DNA of 64,000 nucleotides from contig NZ_CP017713.1 of assembly GCF_002706425.1 (NCBI RefSeq), forward strand, positions 1,054,001 to 1,118,000, written 5' to 3'. Both the position numbers and the translations under genes were made by a program. The stretch is from Loigolactobacillus coryniformis subsp. coryniformis KCTC 3167 = DSM 20001 (lineage in GTDB: Bacteria; Bacillota; Bacilli; Lactobacillales; Lactobacillaceae). Every line of letters begins with the position of its first letter. Within the stretch, counting starts at the first letter, position 1. The notes beneath the pieces were generated by a model. The model was not told the DNA's origin and searched no databases. It worked only from the letters and a program-made list of their open reading frames with translations. Positions 53,507 through 61,643 of this stretch are shown in pieces.

Positions 53507-54271
53507 ATGAATATTAAAATATTGGTGGCAGCACATAAAAACTATGTTATGCCGCAAGATCAAAATTTATACTTACCTATTTTTGTCGGTAAAGACCTAC
53601 ACCCGGATGTTAATCATACTTTTCAAGGGGACAATACTGGCGATAATATTTCGGTTAAAAATGCTCATTACAATGAGTTGACGGCCATTTATTGGGCGTG
53701 GCGTAATTTGGATGCCGATGCGATTGGTTTGGTGCATTATCGGCGCTATCTCAGTTTGCATAAGCAAAAAGATTTGACTAGTGTGCTTGATCAAGCACAG
53801 GCAGAATCATTATTGCAAGATCATGATATTATCTTACCTAAAAAGCGCAATTACTATATTGAATCCAATTATTCACATTACGTTCATGCTCATCATGCGG
53901 AACCATTGGATTTGACCCGTAAAATTATTGAACAGGATTATTCGATGTATCTAAACGCTTTTGATGAAGTCATGCAGCGTAAATCGGCGCATATGTTCAA
54001 TATGTTTATTATGAAGCAACAACCATTTGACGAATATTGCCAGTGGCTATTTGACATTTTAGCTAAAGTTGAGCAAAATTTGGATATTAGTGATTACAAC
54101 CAGTATGAAGCGCGAGTCTATGGTTTTATCAGTGAGCGGCTGCTGGATGTATGGTTGGCAGTGAATGAGCAGTACCGGACAACTGAAGTTAATTTTGTTT
54201 ATATGGAAAAGCAAAATTGGTTGGTTAAAGGTGGTAACTTTTTGAAGCGAATGGTTAAACCGAATTATTAG
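53507..54271 (+). CDS. DUF4422 glycosyltransferase-like polysaccharide protein
   Basis: Cytoplasmic protein of 254 aa of the DUF4422 family seen in capsule and exopolysaccharide clusters. Characteristic segments are ILVAAHKNY at the start, the NAHYNELTAIYWAWRNL and GLVHYRRYLS region, and MFNMFIM...YCQWLF. It probably transfers a hexose, but donor and linkage are unknown. GGAG lies 8 nt before the ATG at 53507. The third IS30 copy follows. Confidence 0.85.
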   Translation: MNIKILVAAHKNYVMPQDQNLYLPIFVGKDLHPDVNHTFQGDNTGDNISVKNAHYNELTAIYWAWRNLDADAIGLVHYRRYLSLHKQKDLTSVLDQAQAESLLQDHDIILPKKRNYYIESNYSHYVHAHHAEPLDLTRKIIEQDYSMYLNAFDEVMQRKSAHMFNMFIMKQQPFDEYCQWLFDILAKVEQNLDISDYNQYEARVYGFISERLLDVWLAVNEQYRTTEVNFVYMEKQNWLVKGGNFLKRMVKPNY

Positions 54272-54332
54272 AATAAAGAAAGATATCAGTATATTTTGCA
54301 GTTTGATCGTTAATCTGGAAAGGAAAAATAAT

Positions 54333-55568
54333 CGCGCGTTTTATAATCAAGTTAGCCAATTAGATCCAGCTAATTGAAAAAATAAAAAACACCAAGACAA
54401 ATCTCTGTTATCATTGATGTTCCAACACAAAAATGAAAGAGGTTATTGTCTTGATGCAAGAACAGAATACCACAGTCCGAGAAAAAGGTCACCACCTAAC
54501 TTCATTTGAGCGCGGCAGAATCGCCACGCTACACAGCCAAGGATACTCTAACCGCGCAATTGCTAGAGTTATCGGCGTTTGTCATCAAACAATCAGTAAT
54601 GAACTACGCCGTGGTGAGATCGACCAAGTTAAAAAAGTGAACGGTCAACGGCAATATCACCGCGAATACTCGCCAGAAGCGGCACAGGCCAAATACGAAG
54701 CTAACCGAATGTCCTGTCATCGACCTTTGAAACTCGCTGGTGTCGCTGACTTTATCAACTACTTTACGGCCCATTTGCACCAAGACGGTTGGTCGCCTGA
54801 TGCCGCGGTGGGCCGCGCTAAACTTGAAGGCTTATATCAACCTGAGGAGATGGTTTCGACCAAGACGTTATACCACTATATCGATGCGCAACTACTTGAA
54901 GTCCGTAATCTTGATCTGCTCGAAAAAAACCGGCGCCGCACCAAACACCACCATTCACCCAAGCATAAGCGTCTGGCCGGACGAAGTATCGAAGAGCGAC
55001 CTAAAAGTATTGATCAGCGCCAAGAGTTCGGTCACTTTGAGTTGGATACCGTAGTCGGTAAACGTAACGGCCAAGAAAGTGTCATTCTAACGCTGATCGA
55101 GCGCCAATCTCGCTGTCAGATCCTGCGTTTGATTGATGGCCGTGACGCCGATTCAGTCAACTACGAACTGGCTAAGATCTGCCAAGAATACGGGCACATC
55201 ATGAAGTCCGTTACCGCTGACAACGGGGCAGAATTCGCAGCGGCGGGGACGGTGCTTGACGGGGTTGCCGACCTTTATTATGCCCACCCTTACCGCTCTT
55301 CAGAACGAGGCACAAATGAGGCGCATAATCGAATGATCCGTCGTGATGTGCCTAAGGGCCTGTCCATGGATACTTTAGGCCCTAGTGATATCCAAGCAGT
55401 GGAAGCCAAGCTAAACAACTTACCACGCCGGCAGTCAGGTTACCAAACCCCAAAAGAGCTTTTCTCCGCTGCCGCTGGCTAAAGATTGAATCTTTAAAAT
55501 ATGAATATCAATGAAAATACTGTCTTGCCGGGATTTATTGCGTGGCTAATTTGTTCTTGCAATTTGGG
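54333..55568 (+). mobile_element. IS30-family insertion sequence, copy 3 (1236 bp)
   Basis: Same ends as the other copies. A perfect 13-bp target duplication, AAGGAAAAATAAT, is present at 54320-54332 and 55569-55581. The right-hand copy contains the ribosome site and the first two bases of the start codon of the next gene, so that gene is separated from its former promoter but keeps its translation signals. Confidence 0.94.
54454..55482 (+). CDS. IS30-family transposase, copy 3
   Basis: Identical to the other two transposases except for one replacement (DFINYF instead of DFIHYF, about residue 108 from the upstream ATG at 54433). The HTH and DDE residues are intact. Same choice of start as copies 1 and 2. 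Confidence 0.92.
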   Translation: MQEQNTTVREKGHHLTSFERGRIATLHSQGYSNRAIARVIGVCHQTISNELRRGEIDQVKKVNGQRQYHREYSPEAAQAKYEANRMSCHRPLKLAGVADFINYFTAHLHQDGWSPDAAVGRAKLEGLYQPEEMVSTKTLYHYIDAQLLEVRNLDLLEKNRRRTKHHHSPKHKRLAGRSIEERPKSIDQRQEFGHFELDTVVGKRNGQESVILTLIERQSRCQILRLIDGRDADSVNYELAKICQEYGHIMKSVTADNGAEFAAAGTVLDGVADLYYAHPYRSSERGTNEAHNRMIRRDVPKGLSMDTLGPSDIQAVEAKLNNLPRRQSGYQTPKELFSAAAG

Positions 55569-55579
55569 AAGGAAAAATA

Positions 55580-56743
55580 ATGAGCCGTTTAAAGAATTTT
55601 ATTAAGCATAGTGACTTGATTGGAAATATCTATTTTCAGATTATGCGTTGTATTTTAGCTTTATTATCGCATGTGGTATCTGTCCGCTCTAAGCAAATTT
55701 TATTAACTAGTTATTCAGGGCGTCAATATAGTGATAGCCCCAAAGCAATTTATTTAATGTTAAAAGCAGATCCTGAATTTAAGGATTATACTTTTCTATG
55801 GGGGTTTCAAAGGCCAGGAGAGTTTCCAGAAATCCCTGAGAATGAAAAATTATCGATTGACAGTTTTCGGTATTTCATTAAATTACTTCAATCAAGATAT
55901 TGGATTTCTAATACTTCGATCGAACGTTTAATTCCTTTTAAAAATGCTGAGCACATTTATATAAATAGTTGGCATGGGATTCCTTTGAAACATCTTGGAC
56001 CTGATGAAGCTCACTTAGAATTTCTACCACGGAATTGGTATCGTAAAGTTAGTTTTGATCTTTTACTTTCTTCTGGTCAATATGATCATGATATTTTTAA
56101 ACATATTTTTCCAAATACAAAACAAATTAAAATCACTGGATTACCGCGCAACTATGAGCTTGTGACAACATCTGATCATGAAAAGGAAGCAATTAAACAG
56201 AGAGTTGTGCAACAGTTAGGCCTTGATCCAAATAAAAAGAGTATATTATATGCGCCTACCTTTAGGGAGTATCAGCAAGTAGCTGGTCATAACGATTTTA
56301 AAGTGCCGTTTGATGATGATTTTTTTCGGCGAATGAATGAGAAGTATAATTTTATTTTTCGGGGACATTATTTTGTTGAACGAACCGAGAATAGTGATCA
56401 TATATTTGATGCATCTAAGTATCCAGATTTAAATGAGTTGTTTATTTCTACGGATCTTTTGATTACCGACTATTCTAGTTTAGTGTTTGATGCTGCATTA
56501 CTGGAAAAACCAATTATATTGTATTTGTACGATTTAGAAGAGTATCGCAAATTGCGCGGATTTTACCGTGATCCTGAGGAACTTAATTTACCTAAGTCCT
56601 ATTCGCAACAAGAGTTAGAACAACAAATTGGAGTAAGCCTAAGTAATACTTATGAGTTGTCTATTGAACACGAGTTTAACCACGAGTATAATCAGCGGCT
56701 GGATTTAGACTATAAGGCGATTAAGTCGTTATTAAAAAAGTAA
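55580..56743 (+). CDS. CDP-glycerol glycerophosphotransferase family protein (TagB/TagF-like)
   Basis: Transfers glycerol phosphate from CDP-glycerol to a glycan or teichoic-acid acceptor at the membrane. Family motifs are INSWHGIPLKHLG (catalytic His), LYAPTFREYQ, FRGHYF and ITDYSSLVFDAALL (about residues 305-320). It is 387 aa. A tagD gene at 59018 would supply CDP-glycerol, so the polymer probably carries glycerol phosphate. The ribosome site AAGGA sits in the IS30 target duplication. Base use becomes more AT-rich from here. Confidence 0.9.
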   Translation: MSRLKNFIKHSDLIGNIYFQIMRCILALLSHVVSVRSKQILLTSYSGRQYSDSPKAIYLMLKADPEFKDYTFLWGFQRPGEFPEIPENEKLSIDSFRYFIKLLQSRYWISNTSIERLIPFKNAEHIYINSWHGIPLKHLGPDEAHLEFLPRNWYRKVSFDLLLSSGQYDHDIFKHIFPNTKQIKITGLPRNYELVTTSDHEKEAIKQRVVQQLGLDPNKKSILYAPTFREYQQVAGHNDFKVPFDDDFFRRMNEKYNFIFRGHYFVERTENSDHIFDASKYPDLNELFISTDLLITDYSSLVFDAALLEKPIILYLYDLEEYRKLRGFYRDPEELNLPKSYSQQELEQQIGVSLSNTYELSIEHEFNHEYNQRLDLDYKAIKSLLKK

Positions 56744-56891
56744 AAATATTAGAGATCATTTTTAAACTCTAGTTTATTTTACGGCCTCAACCTTAAAACT
56801 TTAAATTAGATCTATGCTAATAAATTTTAAGATTTTTCTTGTCGTGTTTCAGTAATTGTAAGGTGTTTTATATTGAAGGAGATGCTAGCAA

Positions 56892-57509
56892 ATGGAAAAA
56901 AGACTTACATTAGGAGACCTATTAAAAATTATTTTAAGATTCTGGTATATCCCATTAGTTTTATTAATAATTGGTGGTTTTTTAAGTAGAACATATGCTC
57001 AAAAAAAGTATGAACCTATTTATACAGCAAAATCCACGGTCATAGTAAAACAAAAACATGCTAGTAGTAATCATCTTGAACAACAGATCAGTGGGGAATT
57101 GCAATTAATGCCTACTTATCAGGACTTCATTAGTTCTGATAAAGTGATGGAAAAAGTACATAAACAATTAAAGAAAAGTACTTCACGTAGTGAAAGCGTT
57201 ACTGAATTACAAAAAAAAGTTGCAGTAATAACTAAAACTAATTCATTAATTTTGAATATTCAGTCCTCTGATCGTTCAAAGAGTAGTGCGATAAAGCAAG
57301 CTAATATAGTTGCTCAAGTTTTTAAAAAACAAATTCATACTATATCTTCAACAAGTCAAGTAAGAGTTATATCTAAGGCAAAAAGTAAAAGTGTGACTAC
57401 TTCTGGTTTTAGTGGTAAAAACCCATTATTGTATGGTGCTATTGTTGGTGCTGTGTTAGGAATTTTTATTGAATTTATAATTGGTGTTTTGATAAACCGT
57501 AAAGACTAA
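56892..57509 (+). CDS. Chain-length determinant protein (Wzz/YveK-like)
   Basis: Inner-membrane co-polymerase setting polysaccharide chain length. Two membrane helices (about residues 15-33 and 175-197) flank an extracellular part rich in Lys/Ser/Thr, with a coiled region around residues 60-110 and a Pro/Gly-rich approach to the second helix (GFSGKNPLLYGAIVG). It is 205 aa, with no kinase domain attached or adjacent. GAAGGAGA precedes the ATG. Confidence 0.85.
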   Translation: MEKRLTLGDLLKIILRFWYIPLVLLIIGGFLSRTYAQKKYEPIYTAKSTVIVKQKHASSNHLEQQISGELQLMPTYQDFISSDKVMEKVHKQLKKSTSRSESVTELQKKVAVITKTNSLILNIQSSDRSKSSAIKQANIVAQVFKKQIHTISSTSQVRVISKAKSKSVTTSGFSGKNPLLYGAIVGAVLGIFIEFIIGVLINRKD

Positions 57510-57544
57510 AATACACGATACTTTATGATTGGAGGGGTGGTTCT

Positions 57545-58924
57545 GTGGCACAATGGCTAGTTTTAATTGGTCTTTTTACGAAGACATATGGATCATCGAT
57601 TCCAGTTACAATGACGTCTATTCCCGTTTATCTTTATTTTGTTATATTTTGTCGGCAAATTTGGCTACGACCAAACAAATTTAATAAACTTGTTTTGAAT
57701 TCAAAAGTAGTTTTTTGGACTTTTATTGTTATATTGGATCAGTTGTTAATGATTGGTTTTAGTTACTATAAAACGCTACAACCGGATTTCACACGAGGAA
57801 TTTTTAATGGTTCTGTAAATGCGATTCTTTTTGTGGCAAATGTATTTTTGATTTATTATTTACTGATGTTACTAATTGATAGTGAAACGCAAATTTTAAG
57901 TTTTGTACGTGGTACAATCAAAATATTTATTGGTTTTATGTGTTTTGTGTTACTGCCACAAGTTGTTGCTACCGTAAGTCATATATTTGATGGTTGGGTT
58001 AATTTAGTAGGTAATTTATTTGAGGCAAGATATATTGGACGTGATGATTTTTATCGGATGGGGAGTTATGTAACAACATTACATCGGGTTAATGGATTTT
58101 CATCAGAGGCAAGTTTTTTGGCTGCTTTATTAGGTATAGTGTTTGTGCCATTTGTCTTAGCTGCCATTCGTTATAATTTCTCTTTTTTCAAGAATCGAGT
58201 CGATTCAAAAACAACGAAATATTATATGTTGTTTTTAATAGTAAGTTTTGGCGTTTTATTTTTTGCTAAGACTACTACTGGTATTGTGGTTATCATACTT
58301 TCTAGCTGCATATTATTAATTCGTTCAAATGGTAAACAACGAAAAAGAATGGTAAAGGTCGCTTTTTTTGTAATAATAGTCGTATTTGCTCTTTATTTTG
58401 GGGTTCCATATGTTCAAGATTTATTAAATAATTATCTTTTTAAAAAACAGGGAACTTCTAATCGTTTCGGCGGAACTATTGGATTACTATTGACATTTTT
58501 ACATTATCCTTTAACTGGTGTTGGTGATGGTTTTACTAGCTTTTATAATTTCCAATTTGTTCCAAAAGATACTATTCGTAACTGGGAATTTCAAAATGTT
58601 TTCTTACAGTCTGGTTATCCAGTATTGAGTGTATGGGGAGGATGGCTAGCAGGATTTGGTCTTGTTGGGGTAGTACCAGTGGGTATGTTTATTTATCATA
58701 AATGCAAAACTGCGGTTAAATTGTATCAAGATATATCTTTCATGGATAATGAGCAACTCACGCTTTATCAGGTTTTGATTGAGAGCTTTTTTTACTCACT
58801 ATTCATGTTTTGTGTTTTAGCCTTATTTACATTCTCATGGAGTGATAATATTTATTTTGTGATCTTCTTTTTTTATCTTGCAGTGTTTAGAATCATTAGA
58901 AATCAACTAGATAATTCGAAATAA
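57545..58924 (+). CDS. O-antigen-ligase/Wzy-like polysaccharide polymerase
   Basis: 459 residues with about ten to twelve hydrophobic segments and a large loop near residues 300-350 (GTIGLLLTFLHYPLTGVGDGFTSFYNF), the usual place for the catalytic periplasmic loop of Wzy and WaaL proteins. It would join lipid-linked repeats outside the membrane. GTG start with GGAGGGG upstream. Sequence identity in this family is low, so the call rests on topology and context. Confidence 0.75.
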   Translation: MAQWLVLIGLFTKTYGSSIPVTMTSIPVYLYFVIFCRQIWLRPNKFNKLVLNSKVVFWTFIVILDQLLMIGFSYYKTLQPDFTRGIFNGSVNAILFVANVFLIYYLLMLLIDSETQILSFVRGTIKIFIGFMCFVLLPQVVATVSHIFDGWVNLVGNLFEARYIGRDDFYRMGSYVTTLHRVNGFSSEASFLAALLGIVFVPFVLAAIRYNFSFFKNRVDSKTTKYYMLFLIVSFGVLFFAKTTTGIVVIILSSCILLIRSNGKQRKRMVKVAFFVIIVVFALYFGVPYVQDLLNNYLFKKQGTSNRFGGTIGLLLTFLHYPLTGVGDGFTSFYNFQFVPKDTIRNWEFQNVFLQSGYPVLSVWGGWLAGFGLVGVVPVGMFIYHKCKTAVKLYQDISFMDNEQLTLYQVLIESFFYSLFMFCVLALFTFSWSDNIYFVIFFFYLAVFRIIRNQLDNSK

Positions 58925-59017
58925 TTCCGAATCATTTATTTTCTAGACGCTTTAAAAACATTAAATTATTGGTGCCGGATAACTTTTAACTAAACTATAA
59001 AAATTGGGATGATTTAA

Positions 59018-59428
59018 ATGACGACTGTATTAACTTATGGAACTTTTGATTTATTGCATTGGGGACATATTAGACTGTTAGAGCGCGCAAGTAAGTTAGG
59101 TGATCAGTTGATTGTTGGTTTGTCAACGGATGAATTTAATGCTCAAAAACATAAGGAAGCTTACCATAGTTATGAACATCGTAAATATATTTTGGAAGCT
59201 ATTCGTTATGTAAATCAAGTTATTCCGGAAAAAAATTGGAAGCAAAAGATTTCAGACGTTAAAAAATATCATGTAGATATTTTTGTTATGGGTGATGATT
59301 GGAAAGGACAGTTTGATTTTCTAAAAGAGTATTGTCAAGTGATTTATCTACCAAGAACAGAGGGCATTTCAACGACAAAAATAAAAGATGATTTAAATTT
59401 TGATCATCCCTCAACCAATAGTAAATAA
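59018..59428 (+). CDS. tagD: Glycerol-3-phosphate cytidylyltransferase
   Basis: Makes CDP-glycerol from CTP and glycerol 3-phosphate. Nucleotidyltransferase motif [19 protein letters not shown] (HxGH) at residues 5-23, then VGLSTDEFN and the C-terminal [11 protein letters not shown]. It is 136 aa. The partner transferase is the TagB/F-like gene at 55580, and together they indicate glycerol-phosphate substitution or teichoic-acid-like units. Confidence 0.94.
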   Translation: MTTVLTYGTFDLLHWGHIRLLERASKLGDQLIVGLSTDEFNAQKHKEAYHSYEHRKYILEAIRYVNQVIPEKNWKQKISDVKKYHVDIFVMGDDWKGQFDFLKEYCQVIYLPRTEGISTTKIKDDLNFDHPSTNSK

Positions 59429-59493
59429 AATTTTTTCTGCATCGATTCTATTAATCAGCTACAGAATAGAGCCAACAATACTGGAGTATTATA

Positions 59494-60588
59494 ATGAAAA
59501 TATTAGTAGTTTGTAGGACGTTAAAACAGGGCGGCGGAATTTCGGAATGGATTCTTAACTATTATCGTGAATTAGCTAAGAAAACAGATGTTTCAATTGA
59601 TCTGTTGGTTGAAGAGAAGAGTGCCGATTTCACTAGAATTAATATTCCACAGGAATTTAATATTATAAATATTCATAGTCTAAAATCTAACTTTTTTGGT
59701 TACCTTTCAGATTGGTATCGGATTAGTCAAAAAGTAGAGACAGACTATGATTATGTTCATATACATTTAGACAATTTTGTTCGTGTCTTTTATCTACCTT
59801 TCTTAAAGAATAAAAATAATATTATTCTGCATTCGCATAATTCATATAACGATGATGTCACCAATAGTTTTATAAAGCGTTGTATTCATAATATTGGTAA
59901 ACAAATTGTTAAACACGGACGATTTATTCGTTTTGCTTGTTCTGATTTAGCAGCTGCCTGGCTTTTTGATGAAGCACCATATAAGCAGATTAACAACGGT
60001 GTTAATTTATTGGATTTTCAATACGATGGCGCAACGCGAGCAGCGTATCGCAAGAAATTAAATTTAATTGACAAGACGGTTTATGGTCATGTGGGTCGTT
60101 TTGTTTATCAAAAAAATCAACAACGTTTAGTCAAAATTTTTTCTGAAATATATAAGAGTAATAGGAATAGTGTTTTATTGTTAGTTGGTACTGGTACTGA
60201 ACAAGACAAGGTCAAACAATTGGTTAATGAACTTGGTCTAGAAGAGGCTGTTTATTTTTTAGGGCACCGTAATGACGTAGCTCAACTCTTGAATGCACTA
60301 GATTTCATAATTTTTCCATCGCACTATGAGGGGCTTCCAATTGCCTTAGTTGAAGCGCAAGCTAATGGAATACCTGTTTTTTATTCTGACAGTATTACAA
60401 AAGAAGTTGAGTTGTTACCCACTTCCTTTGCCTTTTCATTACATGATAATGATATTCAAATTGCACAAAGAATTTTACAGGCGCAATCATTATTGAATCG
60501 AAAGTCAGCAACAACAATTTTGAAAGCTAAGGGGTATGATCGTAATGATGTTGTTGAGAAGCTTTATCATTTTTACAAACAAGATTAA
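59494..60588 (+). CDS. Glycosyltransferase, family GT4 type
   Basis: GT-B-fold enzyme of 364 aa. The C-terminal donor site is clear: VGRFVYQKNQQRLVKIF and FPSHYEGLPIALVEAQANGIPVF with the EX7E arrangement (about residues 275-295). The N-terminal half starts KILVVCRTLKQGGGISEW. Sugar and linkage are unknown. GGAG lies before the ATG. Confidence 0.9.
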   Translation: MKILVVCRTLKQGGGISEWILNYYRELAKKTDVSIDLLVEEKSADFTRINIPQEFNIINIHSLKSNFFGYLSDWYRISQKVETDYDYVHIHLDNFVRVFYLPFLKNKNNIILHSHNSYNDDVTNSFIKRCIHNIGKQIVKHGRFIRFACSDLAAAWLFDEAPYKQINNGVNLLDFQYDGATRAAYRKKLNLIDKTVYGHVGRFVYQKNQQRLVKIFSEIYKSNRNSVLLLVGTGTEQDKVKQLVNELGLEEAVYFLGHRNDVAQLLNALDFIIFPSHYEGLPIALVEAQANGIPVFYSDSITKEVELLPTSFAFSLHDNDIQIAQRILQAQSLLNRKSATTILKAKGYDRNDVVEKLYHFYKQD

Positions 60589-60600
60589 GGTGGAAAAGTT

Positions 60601-61491
60601 TTGAAGAATATTGCAGTGATTGTAACTTTTAATAAAAAAACAATGTTAGTTGAATGTTTGAATGCGCTATTGAGTCAAACTGTTAAATTAGATGGTATTG
60701 TCGTGTTTGATAATGGCAGTAATGATGATACTAAAACATATTTGCAATCAATTGAGGATTCGCGAGTTCATCCTATATTTTCAACTGTCAATCTGGGTGG
60801 AGCTGGTGGATTTAATAGAGCCATTAAAGCAGCAATGGAATATGATCCAACGGCCGTTTGGATTATGGATGATGACTCTATTGTTAAGCCTAATGCTTTG
60901 GAAGAATTAGTGAGTGCAAAAGAACAGTTGAAAGACAAATATGGTTTTTTGTCCAGTAATGTTCTTTGGACGGATGGTAATCCATGCTTGATGAATATTC
61001 CTGAGGTTGATAAAGTTTGGAATAGTCAGATGACAAACGGGTTAGTGAAGTTAAAGCATGCTTCATTTGTTTCAATGTATGTTAACGCCCAAGCAATAAA
61101 AAAAGTAGGTTATCCAATTTCTGAGTTCTTCATTTGGGGAGATGATATTGAATATTCTGAACGGATTTCTCAACACTATGCTAGTTATTTTGTACCTAAA
61201 AGTACAGTAATACATAAAATGAAAGATAATGTTGAGGTGAATATTCTAACGGATGATCCTAACCGCATATCTAGATATTATTATGATGTAAGAAACAAGT
61301 TTTATAGGTTTAGAAAAAAAGGTATGAAGTATTTAGTAAAATATATTCTTAGAATTATTTTACTAAATTTTAAAGTTATCTTTGTCAATAACCAACATAA
61401 ATTACGTAAACTTGGTATTATTACAGAAGGTTTTTTTGCTGGTGTTATTTTTAATCCAAAAATTGATAAGTTCAGTAATAAGAATAATTGA
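60601..61491 (+). CDS. Glycosyltransferase, family GT2 type
   Basis: GT-A-fold enzyme of 296 aa, with VIVTFNKKTMLVECLNALL at the N-terminus, NLGGAGGFNRAI and the DxD-like IMDDDSIV (about residues 92-99). The layout resembles galactofuranosyl- and rhamnosyltransferases (GlfT2-like). It starts at a TTG, 12 nt after the previous gene, with AGGTGGAA upstream. A terminator follows. Confidence 0.88.
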   Translation: MKNIAVIVTFNKKTMLVECLNALLSQTVKLDGIVVFDNGSNDDTKTYLQSIEDSRVHPIFSTVNLGGAGGFNRAIKAAMEYDPTAVWIMDDDSIVKPNALEELVSAKEQLKDKYGFLSSNVLWTDGNPCLMNIPEVDKVWNSQMTNGLVKLKHASFVSMYVNAQAIKKVGYPISEFFIWGDDIEYSERISQHYASYFVPKSTVIHKMKDNVEVNILTDDPNRISRYYYDVRNKFYRFRKKGMKYLVKYILRIILLNFKVIFVNNQHKLRKLGIITEGFFAGVIFNPKIDKFSNKNN

Positions 61492-61515
61492 TTGTGACAT
61501 TGTTATATACTAATT

Positions 61516-61555
61516 AATCTTAGTTTGTTAATTATTACAACTAAGATTTTTATTT
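61516..61555 (+). terminator. Rho-independent terminator after the GT2 gene
   Basis: AATCTTAGTT pairs with AACTAAGATT, then T residues. Confidence 0.85.
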
Positions 61556-61643
61556 ATAGTTTAGTGCTAGAATACCAAATAATTTCTCTTTTATTGTAGG
61601 CGTATAATTAGTACTTAAGATTAGGTAAAAACAGGTGAAAGTG

